NCBI GenBank assembly: GCA_964448135.1
Contig: CAYUVH010000021.1
Span: forward strand, 1-64,000
Origin: CAYUVH01 sp964448135
GTDB taxonomy: Bacteria; Verrucomicrobiota; Verrucomicrobiia; Limisphaerales; UBA8199
DNA length: 64,000 nt
Reading direction: 5' to 3'
Shown here piece by piece: positions 8,449-17,212 of this stretch; position 1 is the stretch's first letter, and each line of letters starts with the position of its first letter. The position numbers were made by a program, and so were the translations under genes. The notes under the pieces are model-generated. The model was not told the origin of the DNA. It ran no database searches and was given only the letters and a program-made list of their open reading frames with translations.

Positions 8449-9600
8449 GTGGTGGTGCGCTTTGATATTCCACCTTTGAATTCAGTCGCAAAAATCGTTT
8501 TGTTCGTTTGGTTGGGGCTGGTGTCGCTCCTTCCGGCCGCACGCGCTCATCAATTGAGCGAAAGCATGATTTCCTTTTCCTTCGGCACCAACGGTTTCGA
8601 AGGCCAATGGGACGTTTCGCCTATCGACATGGACACGGTGGTTGGCGGGTTGGACGACAATCACGACGGCATCCTGAGCGCCGAGGAGACGGCCCGGCAT
8701 CGCCAGGCTCAGATTGATTACCTGCTCGCGCGGCTCCACGTACGTTGCGACGGCGTGGAGCGGAAATTGCGCGTGAAGGGAGTTGAGTTCACGGAACATT
8801 CCGGCGAGACCTATTTTGCCCTGCCTTTGGAACTGGAAAACCCCGCGCAGCCGGAACTGCTGGAAATCGAATACCGTTTGTTTTTTGATCTGAATCCCAA
8901 ACATCGCGGCATTTTTGTGCTGAATGCCGATGGCAAGCAGCAAACCGCGCTCTTTAATGCGGAGAATCCGGTTCAACAGTTCCGCTTGGCAAAGCCTTCG
9001 ATCCGCCGGCAGTTTGCCACCTTCTGCCACGAAGGCATCTGGCATATCTGGCATGGCTTCGACCACATCCTTTTTCTCCTCGCGCTACTGCTGCCCTCGG
9101 TCGTCCATCGCAAGGACGGTAAGTGGCAGGCCGTAACCGGATTTCGCCCGGCATGTCTCAGCGTGTTGAAAATTGTCACTGCCTTCACCGTGGCCCACTC
9201 GATCACTCTGACGATCGCAACGCTGGGCTGGGCGCAGTTGCCCTCGCGCTTGGTGGAATCGTGCATCGCCGGCTCGATAATCCTGGCGGCGGCCAACAAT
9301 CTCCGTCCATTCTTCGCCGAACGAGGCTGGCTGGTGGCGTTCGTATTTGGCCTGGTGCACGGATTCGGCTTCGCCAGCGGTTTAAAAGAGCTCGGTCTGG
9401 CGCCTGGGCGGTTGGCGGTGCCATTGGTTGGTTTTAATGTTGGCGTTGAGACCGGGCAATTGGCCATCGTCGCCTGTTTTCTACCGCTGGCCTATGTGTT
9501 GCGCGCCTCGTGGTTTTACGACCGGGTTATCCTGAAGTTCGGCTCAGCTTTGATTATGCTCCTTGCGGCGTTTTGGATGTTTCAGCGGTTGTTCGGTTGA
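8449..9600 (+). CDS. HupE/UreJ-like membrane protein with periplasmic N-terminal domain
   Basis: GTG start at 8449; 383 residues. Signal peptide 1-30 (WLGLVSLLPAARAHQ). The periplasmic part (about 30-185) includes an EF-hand-like loop DDNHDGILSAEE. Residues about 195-383 hold six or so membrane helices with HEGIWHIWHGFDHILFLLAL and VFGLVHGFGFASGL, the histidine-rich signature of the HupE/UreJ_2 family. That family is linked to nickel or cobalt uptake in hydrogenase and urease loci, but neither enzyme is nearby and this long secreted variant is common in environmental bacteria with no defined role. Family assignment is firm; metal transport is only a possibility. Confidence 0.75.
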   Translation: MVVRFDIPPLNSVAKIVLFVWLGLVSLLPAARAHQLSESMISFSFGTNGFEGQWDVSPIDMDTVVGGLDDNHDGILSAEETARHRQAQIDYLLARLHVRCDGVERKLRVKGVEFTEHSGETYFALPLELENPAQPELLEIEYRLFFDLNPKHRGIFVLNADGKQQTALFNAENPVQQFRLAKPSIRRQFATFCHEGIWHIWHGFDHILFLLALLLPSVVHRKDGKWQAVTGFRPACLSVLKIVTAFTVAHSITLTIATLGWAQLPSRLVESCIAGSIILAAANNLRPFFAERGWLVAFVFGLVHGFGFASGLKELGLAPGRLAVPLVGFNVGVETGQLAIVACFLPLAYVLRASWFYDRVILKFGSALIMLLAAFWMFQRLFG

Positions 9601-9622
9601 TTGTATTCTCCCTTCACCAATT

Positions 9623-10339
9623 ATGCTCCCACGCAAAATCGCCGCGCTCACTTTTTTTGCCGTGACCCTCTGCTTTCTGGTTTCCTGCAAAGCGCCCCAG
9701 CCGAATCGCTCCATCCGCGAGTCCGATTACCCCGCGCGGATCCGGGTGGCTTGCGTCGGCGACAGCATCACCTACGGCCTCGGCATTCCGGATCGCGATT
9801 GCAATTCCTATCCCGCGCAACTGGAAACACTCCTCGGCAATCGCTGGGAAGTGCGAAACTTCGGGTTCAGCGGCGCCACCGCGATCGCTTACGGTCCCAA
9901 GCCCTATCCCCTGCTGCCGATCTTTGAGGAGGCGCTCGCGTTTGAACCGGACGTTGTCATCATTCAACTCGGCACGAACGATACCAACGCTAAAACCTGG
10001 CCCACCCACCAGCAACAATTCACCACGGATTACCTGGGCATCGTCCGGCGTTTTCAGGCGCTGTCGACCCGGCCACGAATTTATCTCTGCCGCCCCGTGC
10101 CGCTCTTTCGCGATCGCGGAAAAGCTTACGATACGGACAAAATTCTGACGGAAGAAGTGATTCCCAAAATCAATGCGATCGCGAAGCAGAATCATCTGCC
10201 CGTGATTGATCTTTATGCGGCGCTGGACGGCAATCCCGGGAAGTTCTGGGACGGGGTCCATCCGAATGCCGAGGGCGCGCGCCTGATGGCTGCCACCGTC
10301 GCCGCCCAACTCAAAGGCCGGTCGGAATCGTCGAAGTAA
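9623..10339 (+). CDS. SGNH/GDSL hydrolase lipoprotein
   Basis: Start at 9623 (MLPRKIAALTFFAVTLCFLV) gives a lipoprotein signal with lipobox LVSC. 238 residues. All SGNH blocks are visible: GDSITYGLG with the catalytic Ser, the Gly of block II near FGFSGATAIA, QLGTNDTN with the oxyanion Asn, and DGVHPNAEGARLM with the catalytic Asp-x-x-His. This is an esterase or lipase-like enzyme; in the same family are acetyl-xylan esterases and sialate O-acetylesterases. It starts 22 bp after the HupE-like gene and may be co-transcribed. Substrate unknown. Confidence 0.85.
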   Translation: MLPRKIAALTFFAVTLCFLVSCKAPQPNRSIRESDYPARIRVACVGDSITYGLGIPDRDCNSYPAQLETLLGNRWEVRNFGFSGATAIAYGPKPYPLLPIFEEALAFEPDVVIIQLGTNDTNAKTWPTHQQQFTTDYLGIVRRFQALSTRPRIYLCRPVPLFRDRGKAYDTDKILTEEVIPKINAIAKQNHLPVIDLYAALDGNPGKFWDGVHPNAEGARLMAATVAAQLKGRSESSK

Positions 10340-10365
10340 CCGTCGATCTTCGCCGCCCCAGGTAG

Positions 10366-10387
10366 GGCGCGCAATCCCTTGCGCGCC
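10366..10387. repeat. GC-rich palindromic repeat
   Basis: GGCGCGCAA, 4-nt loop TCCC, then TTGCGCGCC: a perfect 9-bp stem. There is no T-run after it, so it is more likely a dispersed palindromic repeat than a terminator for the SGNH hydrolase gene 27 bp upstream. Confidence 0.6.
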
Positions 10388-10757
10388 GTCGCGTAGCCGC
10401 GGGGAAATCGTCCCTCCGTGACAACGCCGCGGCCCGGCCCCACCCTATGCCGCGCGCAGTTCCGACCTCTCCAGCCTGCCAGCGGGGTGGCGCTTTTCGT
10501 GCCCGCCCCGAATCCTTTCGGGGCTGCCCTCGATTTTTTAACTTGGACAGCCGTTGTCCAAGTGGCCACCTTAACATTGTCGGGTATGGGACGATAACCC
10601 CCGGTTACCCGTAAAATGGGAGTGTAAAAATATGCATGATCGCGCCGATCAGTCTGCGGAGACTTCTTCCACTCCATCCACCCTGCCTCCGCACCCCGCT
10701 GCGGCCCCCGTTCCACTCGAAAATCCGTCGCCCCTGCTTCGAGACCGATCACGCCAT

Positions 10758-10848
10758 GTCATACCTTGTCACACTATGTCATACCTCCCGTCATACCTCC
10801 CGTCATAGTAAAAACCCCAGCAATCATAGTTCGTCATAGTATGTCAAA
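10758..10848 (+). repeat. Short direct-repeat cluster (GTCATA units)
   Basis: GTCATAC or GTCATAG recurs at 10758, 10778, 10790 and 10802, and again near 10832, partly as tandem CTCCCGTCATAC units. Spacing is irregular and there is no palindrome, so it is not a CRISPR array. Confidence 0.6.
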
Positions 10849-10958
10849 GTTGAAAAAAGGGGGCCCCATCACTTCTCCACGATGCACCTCCCCTCCCGAC
10901 TGAAAGGCATCCCCCGGCGCTGCGAAAATCCCGCGTGTGCCTTGCACGGGCCGAAGGA

Positions 10959-11099
10959 ATGGGTGCCCGCGTCCGATATCTCCTCTCCGGCGCTGCCCTC
11001 CAGGAGATTGAGCTGAACAAATCTGAGACATTGCTTGAACCCGTGATTGATCATTTCTATAAACTGAAACGGCAACCACAATTCCACGACAAACCATGA
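10959..11099 (+). CDS. Small hypothetical ORF or remnant overlapping the cupin gene start
   Basis: A 46-codon frame starting MGARVRYLLSGAALQEIELN and ending QFHDKP, whose TGA overlaps the ATG of the cupin gene (ATGA). The frame stays open upstream of the ATG for some 25 codons with protein-like content, so it may be the tail of a decayed gene. The 4-bp overlap is the main argument that it is translated. No family recognised. Confidence 0.3.
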   Translation: MGARVRYLLSGAALQEIELNKSETLLEPVIDHFYKLKRQPQFHDKP

Positions 11100-11674
11100 A
11101 TCAACAACCAGCGTTCAAACGCGTCGTAACGGGTCACGACGCCGAAGGCAAAGCGGTCATTGTATCGGAGGCGCCGCCGACGCGGGCGCAGCTGGTGGGC
11201 GGGCCGGGCGGGCCGACTTTTTTCGAAGTCTGGCAGACGCTGGCGACGCCCGCCCCCATTCAGGCACAGCCCGTCGAACCGGAGTCAGGGTCCGGCTTGG
11301 TGCTGGGTCCGCCGGCGAACGGAACGCGGCTGCGAGTCATTGAGTTTCCTCCCGAAGGGGAGGAAATTCGCAAGCTGACCGGAGCCGACGCGCAGGCGAA
11401 GTTCCAGTCCATGAGCGGCGGGCACGCCTCGACTGCCAAAGAGGGCGCACCCCATCCCTTGATGCACCGGACGCAAACGGTGGACTACGGCCTCGTGCTC
11501 GAGGGCGAGATCACGATGATCCTGGATCGGGGTGAGACCACCATCCGGGCGGGTGACATCGTCATCCAAAACGGCACCAACCACGCCTGGGCCAACCGTT
11601 CGGGCAAACCTTGCCGCATGGCCTTCATCCTGATTGCCGGCCAGTTCACCAACGAAATCGTTTCCTCAAGGTAA
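11096..11674 (+). CDS. Cupin-domain protein
   Basis: 192 residues. The C-terminal half is a single cupin_2 barrel: HRTQTVDYGLVLEGEITMIL (about 123-142), with the second motif RAGDIVIQNGTNHAWANRSG (about 151-170). The first motif keeps the early His but is D-Y-G-x-V-L-E-G rather than the full HxH, so the metal site may be partial. The N-terminal 90 residues, with PTRAQLVGGPGGPTFFEVW, are typical of cupins in small-molecule oxidoreductase operons. It is followed after 9 bp by a carboxymuconolactone-decarboxylase-like gene and then an SDR gene, so a three-gene catabolic or detoxification operon is likely. Confidence 0.8.
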   Translation: MNQQPAFKRVVTGHDAEGKAVIVSEAPPTRAQLVGGPGGPTFFEVWQTLATPAPIQAQPVEPESGSGLVLGPPANGTRLRVIEFPPEGEEIRKLTGADAQAKFQSMSGGHASTAKEGAPHPLMHRTQTVDYGLVLEGEITMILDRGETTIRAGDIVIQNGTNHAWANRSGKPCRMAFILIAGQFTNEIVSSR

Positions 11675-11683
11675 GGACAAACC

Positions 11684-12250
11684 ATGCGGGCTCCACCTAT
11701 TCCACCCGACCAGCTTGCCCCTGCCCTGCGCCAGGTGCATGACGAAATCGCCGGTCTCATCGGGCGCAGCCAGAAGCAGGTGAACATGCTCGATGCCCAG
11801 GGGGCCTTGACCGGGCCGTTCCCAGCCATGCTGCACCATCCCCAGTTTGGCATCCCGGCATTGACGTTTCTTCGTTCGCTGGACGCCCACGCCAAGCTCG
11901 ACAAGGCCGTGCGGGAAGTGGCCATCCTCACCGTCGGGGGCCATTTTGGGGCGCGCTTCGAGCTGTATGCACATGAAATCATGGCGGCGGCCTTCGGGCT
12001 TTCATCAGCGGCGATCGCCACCCTGGCAGCCGGCGGCCGCCCTGATGGCTTGAGCGAACCGCAAGCCATTGCCCATGACATCGCCCGAGTGTTAGCCACC
12101 GGCCATGTGGTTCCCGAGTCAACCTACGCGCAGGCGGTGCGGGTGCTGGGGCGTGACGGCGTGGCGGAACTGTTCTTCCTCATCGGCGGCTATTGCCTCA
12201 TCGCCGTGGTTCTCAATGGCTTCGACGTTCCCGCGCCGGAGCGCACATGA
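11684..12250 (+). CDS. Carboxymuconolactone decarboxylase-like (AhpD-fold) protein
   Basis: 188 residues, all helical. The family core is LDKAVREVAILTVGGHFGAR then FELYAHEIMAAAFGL (about residues 65-105). The CxxC of AhpD-type disulfide reductases is absent and the conserved His of decarboxylase-type members (YAHE) is present, so peroxidase-coupled activity is unlikely. Nine bases separate it from the cupin gene upstream and 14 from the SDR gene downstream. Cupin plus CMD pairs are common in aromatic or lactone metabolism; the exact substrate is not visible. Confidence 0.75.
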   Translation: MRAPPIPPDQLAPALRQVHDEIAGLIGRSQKQVNMLDAQGALTGPFPAMLHHPQFGIPALTFLRSLDAHAKLDKAVREVAILTVGGHFGARFELYAHEIMAAAFGLSSAAIATLAAGGRPDGLSEPQAIAHDIARVLATGHVVPESTYAQAVRVLGRDGVAELFFLIGGYCLIAVVLNGFDVPAPERT

Positions 12251-12264
12251 CCATGCGTCCATAA

Positions 12265-12903
12265 ATGAAAGCGTTGATCATCGGCGCTACCGGGGCCACC
12301 GGAAAAGATCTGGTGAACGTCCTGTTGCAGGATCCGGACTATACGCAAGTCACGACGTTCGTCCGCCGTCCCGGCAAGCCGGTCCATCCCAAGCTGGTGG
12401 AAATCGTCACCGATTTCGAGAAACTCGAAGCCGTGGCCGGCGCCATCACCGGCGACGTGTGGTTTTCCTGTTTCGGAACCACTCTAAGCGCGGCCGGATC
12501 CAAGGAAAAGCAGTGGCACATTGACTACGATATCCCCGCCGCATTTGCCGGCATCGCGCGGCGAAACGGAGTTTCCCGCGCCGTCGTGGTATCCGCCTAT
12601 GGTGCTTCCGCCACCAGCAAGGTGTTTTACTCCCGCTTGAAAGGCACGCTCGACGAGCACATCCTCGGCCTCAAGTTCGAACAATGCATCATCTTGCGAC
12701 CGGGCTTTTTACTCCGCAAAGATACAGACCGATTCGTGGAGCGCATCACGGCAATGGGCTTGAAGCTCTTGAATTCTCTGGGCCTGATCAAACGATTCCG
12801 GCCCTTACCCACTTCGATCCTTGCGGAAAAGCTCGCCAAAGCCCCCAAGATCCTCAAATCCGGAAACCATATCATCGAACTGGAAAAAGTATTCGCGGTT
12901 TAG
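12265..12903 (+). CDS. Atypical short-chain dehydrogenase / NAD(P)-binding protein
   Basis: 212 residues. An N-terminal Rossmann motif GATGATG (residues 7-13, inside MKALIIGATGATGKDLVNVL) binds NAD(P). FVRRPGKPVHPKL follows, as in the NmrA/HTATIP2-like atypical SDR branch (SDR_a5). The usual YxxxK is not clear; VSAYGASATSKVFYSRLKG resembles the YxxxK region of HTATIP2-like members (Tyr-Ser-Arg-Leu-Lys). Cytoplasmic. Last gene of the cupin/CMD operon. Reaction unknown. Confidence 0.75.
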   Translation: MKALIIGATGATGKDLVNVLLQDPDYTQVTTFVRRPGKPVHPKLVEIVTDFEKLEAVAGAITGDVWFSCFGTTLSAAGSKEKQWHIDYDIPAAFAGIARRNGVSRAVVVSAYGASATSKVFYSRLKGTLDEHILGLKFEQCIILRPGFLLRKDTDRFVERITAMGLKLLNSLGLIKRFRPLPTSILAEKLAKAPKILKSGNHIIELEKVFAV

Positions 12904-12941
12904 GTGTTTGAACCGAACCGGGTTTCTGCCAATTGCCTGCC

Positions 12942-14177
12942 ATGAATGATCTTTCACGCCGCCACTTTTTGGGCACGGGACTGGGTGTGATGTCCTCCGC
13001 GACCATACCGGCTGCTCTCGGCGCGGACGCGGGCCGCACTTCCAATCTGAAACTCACCCGACTCGAACTCCTGCCCGTGCGCGCCACGGAACGCACCGTC
13101 TGGCTCTTCGTCCGCCTGCACACCAACACGGGGTTGATCGGCTTGGGCGAGGCCTCCGATGCCTTCGGATACCTCAACACTACCAAAGCGCAGGCGGCGC
13201 AGATGACGGACGAACTCAACAGTTTGTTCAGTCTCATGCAAGGCCGTTCGCCGTTGGACATCGCGTGGTTCCGCGAACAGGCCGCGCCGCGCGCTGCCAC
13301 CGGCGGACTGGTGAGCGCCACCGCCTACAGCGCCATCGAGCAGGCGCTTTGGGATCTTGCCGGCCAACTCCTCAATCAGCCCATTCACGTGCTGCTCGGC
13401 GGAGGACTGCGCGAACGGCTTCCGGTCTATGCCAACATCAACCGCGCATCCAAGCCACGCACGCGGGAAGGATTTGCCGCCACCGCCAGGCGTGCGGTGG
13501 CTGAAGGATTTCGCGCCGTGAAGCTCGCACCGTTCGACGGCTTCAAGCGCGGCGATTTCTCCGATCCCGCGAAAGCACAGCCTGTCACCGATGGCATCGC
13601 CTGCATCGCCGCCGTACGTGAGGCAGTGGGTGATACAGTGCAGGTGATGGTGGACGCGCACAGTCTCTTCGACGTGCCGCTCGCGATCGAAGTGGCACAC
13701 CGGCTCGAACCGTTGAAACTAACCTGGTACGAGGAACCCATTGCGCCGGAAAAAACCGCCGAGACCCTGGCGATCCATCGCGCCATTCAACAACCGATGG
13801 CCGCCGGAGAAACTCTCTTTCAGATGCGCGGCTTTGCCGAGCTCTGCCGCAGCCAGGCCGTAAGCGTCATCATGCCGGACGTGAAACATTGCGGCGGTGT
13901 GCTCGAACTCACCCACATCGCCGCCCTCGCCGCCATGGATGGCGTGGCCGTGGCGCCGCACAACCCCAGCGGCCCGGTTTCGACCGCCATCTCCGCCCAA
14001 GTCTGCGCCGCCCTCCCCAATTTCCGCACCCTCGAACTGCAATGGGGCGAGGTCCCCTGGCGCGGCGAGCTCGTCACCCCGGCAGAGGTTTTCACGGAGG
14101 GCCAAATCGCCGTATCCACCCGCCCTGGCTGCGGTATTGCGTTGAACGAATCCCTGGCGGGGAAATATGCTCTCTGA
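12942..14177 (+). CDS. Enolase-superfamily enzyme (mandelate racemase/galactonate dehydratase-like), Tat-exported
   Basis: ATG at 12942 preferred over TTG at 12933; it gives MNDLSRRHFLGTGLGVMSSA, a clear Tat signal with RRHFLG. 411 residues. Capping domain about 40-165, TIM barrel about 170-390. Metal ligands are visible: MVDAHS (Asp), WYEEPI (Glu), AAGETL (Glu), plus MPDVKHCGG and the general base in APHNPSGPVS (His). The first acid/base motif reads AVKLAPF, one Lys where mandelate racemase has KxK, which fits sugar-acid dehydratases better than racemases. A periplasmic location for this superfamily is less common. Substrate inferred only as an acid sugar or related acid. Confidence 0.8.
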   Translation: MNDLSRRHFLGTGLGVMSSATIPAALGADAGRTSNLKLTRLELLPVRATERTVWLFVRLHTNTGLIGLGEASDAFGYLNTTKAQAAQMTDELNSLFSLMQGRSPLDIAWFREQAAPRAATGGLVSATAYSAIEQALWDLAGQLLNQPIHVLLGGGLRERLPVYANINRASKPRTREGFAATARRAVAEGFRAVKLAPFDGFKRGDFSDPAKAQPVTDGIACIAAVREAVGDTVQVMVDAHSLFDVPLAIEVAHRLEPLKLTWYEEPIAPEKTAETLAIHRAIQQPMAAGETLFQMRGFAELCRSQAVSVIMPDVKHCGGVLELTHIAALAAMDGVAVAPHNPSGPVSTAISAQVCAALPNFRTLELQWGEVPWRGELVTPAEVFTEGQIAVSTRPGCGIALNESLAGKYAL

Positions 14178-14230
14178 AGTCCATCCCATCCGAGGCGCCC
14201 GCCTGCGCCGGCGGAAATGCGAGGACGATC

Positions 14231-15400
14231 TCAGTTTCCGGCTTTCAAGGCATCCACTTCGATTTCGAACAGCAAGTCATCCCGGCAGACGTCGCAGCGG
14301 GTCTGGATCAGCGGCAGGGAGTCGAGTCGATGCTGGGCCAGCCAGGCATCGAATTGCGGCGCGTGATCGAGGGACTTGAAATAGGCGGTCGCGCGCGACA
14401 CGTCGGCGAAGCTCATGCCGCGCGCAGCCAGGATTTCCCCAACCACCTCCATCGAAAGCTGGATCTGGGCCGCGATGTCGCCGACATGGGCCGTCTCGCC
14501 TCCCGGCGCAATGCTCGCGGTGCCGGAGACAAGCAACTGGCGGAAGCCGGCCGAATGGATTTCCACCGCGCGACTGAAAGCGCTGCCATAGCGGGGCGCG
14601 GGGCATTGGCGCGGAGAGGGCACCACCTCGACCAGTTTGACCGATTCATCATGCGGAACGATGGCCCAGGCAGCGAGCGACAGGGCGCTGCCCCGGGGGT
14701 TGCTGCCCCCGACGCCCGTGCTGGCCGGGACCGAGCCGGCGCGCAATTCGTTTCGCGCGAAAAAATCGTTTCTCACCAGGTTGAAATCGCCATACCACTC
14801 GAGAATGCCATCAAGAAAACACCACGTGCGGGCGATATGCTTCGGATTCATGCCGGTACCCGTCAGGCACTGACAGATCTTAAGGAAGGCGTCCGACGTC
14901 TGACGGGCAGGATCGGTGCTGCGATAGGGCGAAGTTATGCCGCCCAGCACACAATGCCGAGCCACCGTGTCTTCCCAAAGCCGCCCCACCACCTGGCCGT
15001 CCATTTCGAGCGTCGATACCTGCAGTCCGGACACGGCATGAACCTGGAGCCCGGCAATGGATTGTCGGTCACGCGCCGCACCCTCAACCCAGGTGACCGG
15101 CAGATCCGGATCATCAAGCGCCTGTTTCAGCGCGGCATCGGTCGCGCGAAATTCCTTGAGGCATCCGAACGCCAGCAACCGAACCACGGAAGCCTCGGCC
15201 GCATTCAGCTTCCTGGCGAGGCGCTTGACCATGGCGGCACCGGTTTCGCCCGGCAGCGGCCGCACGGTAAAATGAAATTCCGAGCTGCCTCCGGCATCGA
15301 CGCGCACGCCTTCCATGCCCGCCGCATACTCACGCTCAACGCGGGCACGGGGTTCGTCAGCCTTGGGGAGCGAGAGAGGATTTGTGAGTGATGAGCGCAT
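14231..15400 (-). CDS. Chorismatase/RidA-fold protein
   Basis: Start uncertain: 15400 (MRSSLTNPLSLP) gives 389 residues; in-frame ATGs at 15466 and 15496 would lengthen it. No strong ribosome site precedes any of them. The N-terminal half (SSEFHFTVRPLPG to about 230) and C-terminal half (QLLVSGTASIAPGGETAHVG, then DIAAQIQLSMEVVGEIL) form two RidA/YjgF-like barrels, the layout of the chorismatase family (FkbO, Hyg5, XanB2). STGVGGSNPRG and FNLVRNDFF occur at positions where that family has its active site. True chorismate hydrolysis is uncertain. Convergent with the enolase-superfamily gene 53 bp away. Confidence 0.65.
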   Translation of the reverse strand: MRSSLTNPLSLPKADEPRARVEREYAAGMEGVRVDAGGSSEFHFTVRPLPGETGAAMVKRLARKLNAAEASVVRLLAFGCLKEFRATDAALKQALDDPDLPVTWVEGAARDRQSIAGLQVHAVSGLQVSTLEMDGQVVGRLWEDTVARHCVLGGITSPYRSTDPARQTSDAFLKICQCLTGTGMNPKHIARTWCFLDGILEWYGDFNLVRNDFFARNELRAGSVPASTGVGGSNPRGSALSLAAWAIVPHDESVKLVEVVPSPRQCPAPRYGSAFSRAVEIHSAGFRQLLVSGTASIAPGGETAHVGDIAAQIQLSMEVVGEILAARGMSFADVSRATAYFKSLDHAPQFDAWLAQHRLDSLPLIQTRCDVCRDDLLFEIEVDALKAGN

Positions 15401-15643
15401 GTTGAAGGAAAGGAAGGAAAGGCAATCGCCAGGACGGAGAAACCCCGCCGGACTCGGATCCTCCATGTGAGCGAGCCGTCCGACCCAGTTTGGCAACCTG
15501 AAGTTTCACGACTGCCGATCCATTTCAGATCATTAGAGCATGGAATATAACCGACGGTTACATAAATGTGTATTAATATGTAACCAAGTATCGCAATGCG
15601 CCGTCGGTCTTGGATGTGACGCGCGTTCGCAAGCTCGAATGAC

Positions 15644-17206
15644 ATGAGAAAGACTGCACTTTTTTTGTCCCTGGCGGCACTCGTAATGTGTGGTGCGGCG
15701 GGCAGTCGTGCGGCGCAGAACCCTTACGAAGATCGTGCGTCCCCGGTCAGCGAAAGCGAGCTGGACAAGCTGGTGTTGCGGCAACTCGACGCGTTGAAGC
15801 TCCCGCCCGCGGCGTTGTGCTCGGACGCGGTTTTCGTCCGGCGGGTTTATCTGGATGCGATTGGCACCCTGCCCTCCGGTCACGAAGCGAAGGAGTTCCT
15901 GCTCGACACAAATCCCAGGAAGCGCGCCGCATTGATCGACCGCCTGCTGGAGCGGGACGAATTCGCGGACTATTGCGCGATGAAATGGAGCGATATCCTC
16001 AGAGTGAAGGCAGAATTTCCAGTCAATCTCTGGCCAAATGCCGCTCAAGCCTACCATCGTTGGATTCGCACCTCGCTCAAGGAAAACAAACCGTACAACG
16101 TCTTTGCGCGCGAATTGCTCACCGCCAACGGCAGTAATTTCCGCGACCCGCCAGTGAATTTCTACCGCGCGATGCAAAACCGGGACCCCCAGGGAATCGC
16201 GCAAACTGTGGCCCTCACTTTCATGGGCACCCGCGCCGATAAGTGGCCGACGAATCGACTCGCCGGCTTGGCGGCTTTTTTCTCGGAAATCGGTTACAAG
16301 CAGACCGGAGAATGGAAGGAGGAGATCGTTTTCTTCGATCCCGACAGCACGAACGCCGTGACATGCGCCACGCTGCCCGATGGCAAACAGATCAAGATTC
16401 CCGCGGGAAAGGACCCGCGCGAGGTCTTTTCAGACTGGCTCATCACCTCGAAGAATCCGTGGTTCGCCCGTGCAGCCGTCAACCGCGTCTGGTCCTGGCT
16501 GCTGGGACGCGGGATCATTGTGGAACCGGACGACCTCCGGCCCGACAATCCACCGGTGAATCCGAAGTTGCTCGCTTATCTCGAGTCCGAATTCACTTCA
16601 TCCAATTACGCTCTCAAGACACTATACCGCCTGATCCTCAACTCGCAGACGTATCAGCGCAGTTCCCTCCCTAAATCCAGCGATCCCCGCGCCGTCGCGA
16701 ATTTTGCGAGTTACCCCCTTCGGCGGCTCGACGCGGAAGTCATGATCGACGCGCTCAATCAAATCACCGGCACCACCGAGAAATACACCAGCGCGATTCC
16801 GGAACCGTTCACTTTCATTCCCGAAGACGAGCGCTCCATCGCACTGCCGGACGGCAGCATCACGAGTCCGTTTCTGGAATTATTCGGCCGCCCAGCGCGT
16901 GACACGGGACTGGAAACAGAACGCAATAGCCGCATCACCGCCGCGCAATGTCTCCACCTGCTCAACTCGAGCCACGTGCAGCGCAAGATCCAGGATTGCC
17001 GGATGGTGCAATACCTCTCCTCACGCGCCAGCCAGCGCGAAACCGTTGACGGTCTTTACCTGGGCATCCTCTCGCGCTTTCCGACCGAGGCGGAGTTCCA
17101 AATCGCGACCGATTATTCGAAGTCGGGCGGGCTCAAATCGCGCGACGGAACCGCCGACCTGGCGTGGGCGCTCATCAACACCTCGGAGTTTCTTTATCGC
17201 CATTAG
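15644..17206 (+). CDS. DUF1549/DUF1553 secreted protein
   Basis: 520 residues. Signal peptide 1-24 (ALFLSLAALVMCGAAGSRAA). DUF1549 occupies about 40-230 (SDAVFVRRVYLDAIGTLPSG; ERDEFADYCAMKWSDILRVK) and DUF1553 about 255-515 (NPWFARAAVNRVWSWLLGRG; LNSSHVQRKIQ). This domain pair is greatly expanded in Planctomycetes and Verrucomicrobia and often carries an N-terminal cytochrome c (PSCyt1) domain; no CxxCH is seen here. Function not established; a periplasmic role in polysaccharide or sulfate-ester use has been suggested from genomic context. First gene of a three-gene operon. Confidence 0.85.
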   Translation: MRKTALFLSLAALVMCGAAGSRAAQNPYEDRASPVSESELDKLVLRQLDALKLPPAALCSDAVFVRRVYLDAIGTLPSGHEAKEFLLDTNPRKRAALIDRLLERDEFADYCAMKWSDILRVKAEFPVNLWPNAAQAYHRWIRTSLKENKPYNVFARELLTANGSNFRDPPVNFYRAMQNRDPQGIAQTVALTFMGTRADKWPTNRLAGLAAFFSEIGYKQTGEWKEEIVFFDPDSTNAVTCATLPDGKQIKIPAGKDPREVFSDWLITSKNPWFARAAVNRVWSWLLGRGIIVEPDDLRPDNPPVNPKLLAYLESEFTSSNYALKTLYRLILNSQTYQRSSLPKSSDPRAVANFASYPLRRLDAEVMIDALNQITGTTEKYTSAIPEPFTFIPEDERSIALPDGSITSPFLELFGRPARDTGLETERNSRITAAQCLHLLNSSHVQRKIQDCRMVQYLSSRASQRETVDGLYLGILSRFPTEAEFQIATDYSKSGGLKSRDGTADLAWALINTSEFLYRH

Positions 17207-17212
17207 GGAGTC

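Larger units (their letters stand above)
10340..10958. other. Intergenic region with small repeats
   Basis: 619 bp with no gene I can support. It holds a GC-rich palindrome (10366-10387) and a cluster of GTCATA repeats (10758-10848), both typical of non-coding repeat clutter. Confidence 0.6.

Noticed and set aside
10758..10848. CRISPR-like short repeats
   Set aside because: Units are 7-12 bp, irregularly spaced, with no unique spacers and no cas genes.
10882..11016. Small plus-strand frame with a CENPACALHGPKEW stretch
   Set aside because: Overlaps, in another frame, the small frame that couples to the cupin gene; Cys pair looks zinc-like but the frame is short and has no supporting context.
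13889..15391. 500-codon open frame on the plus strand across the enolase tail and the chorismatase-like gene
   Set aside because: It is antisense to a gene with clear family motifs, has a composition rich in Arg/Gly/His with no recognisable domain, and overlaps the end of the enolase gene.
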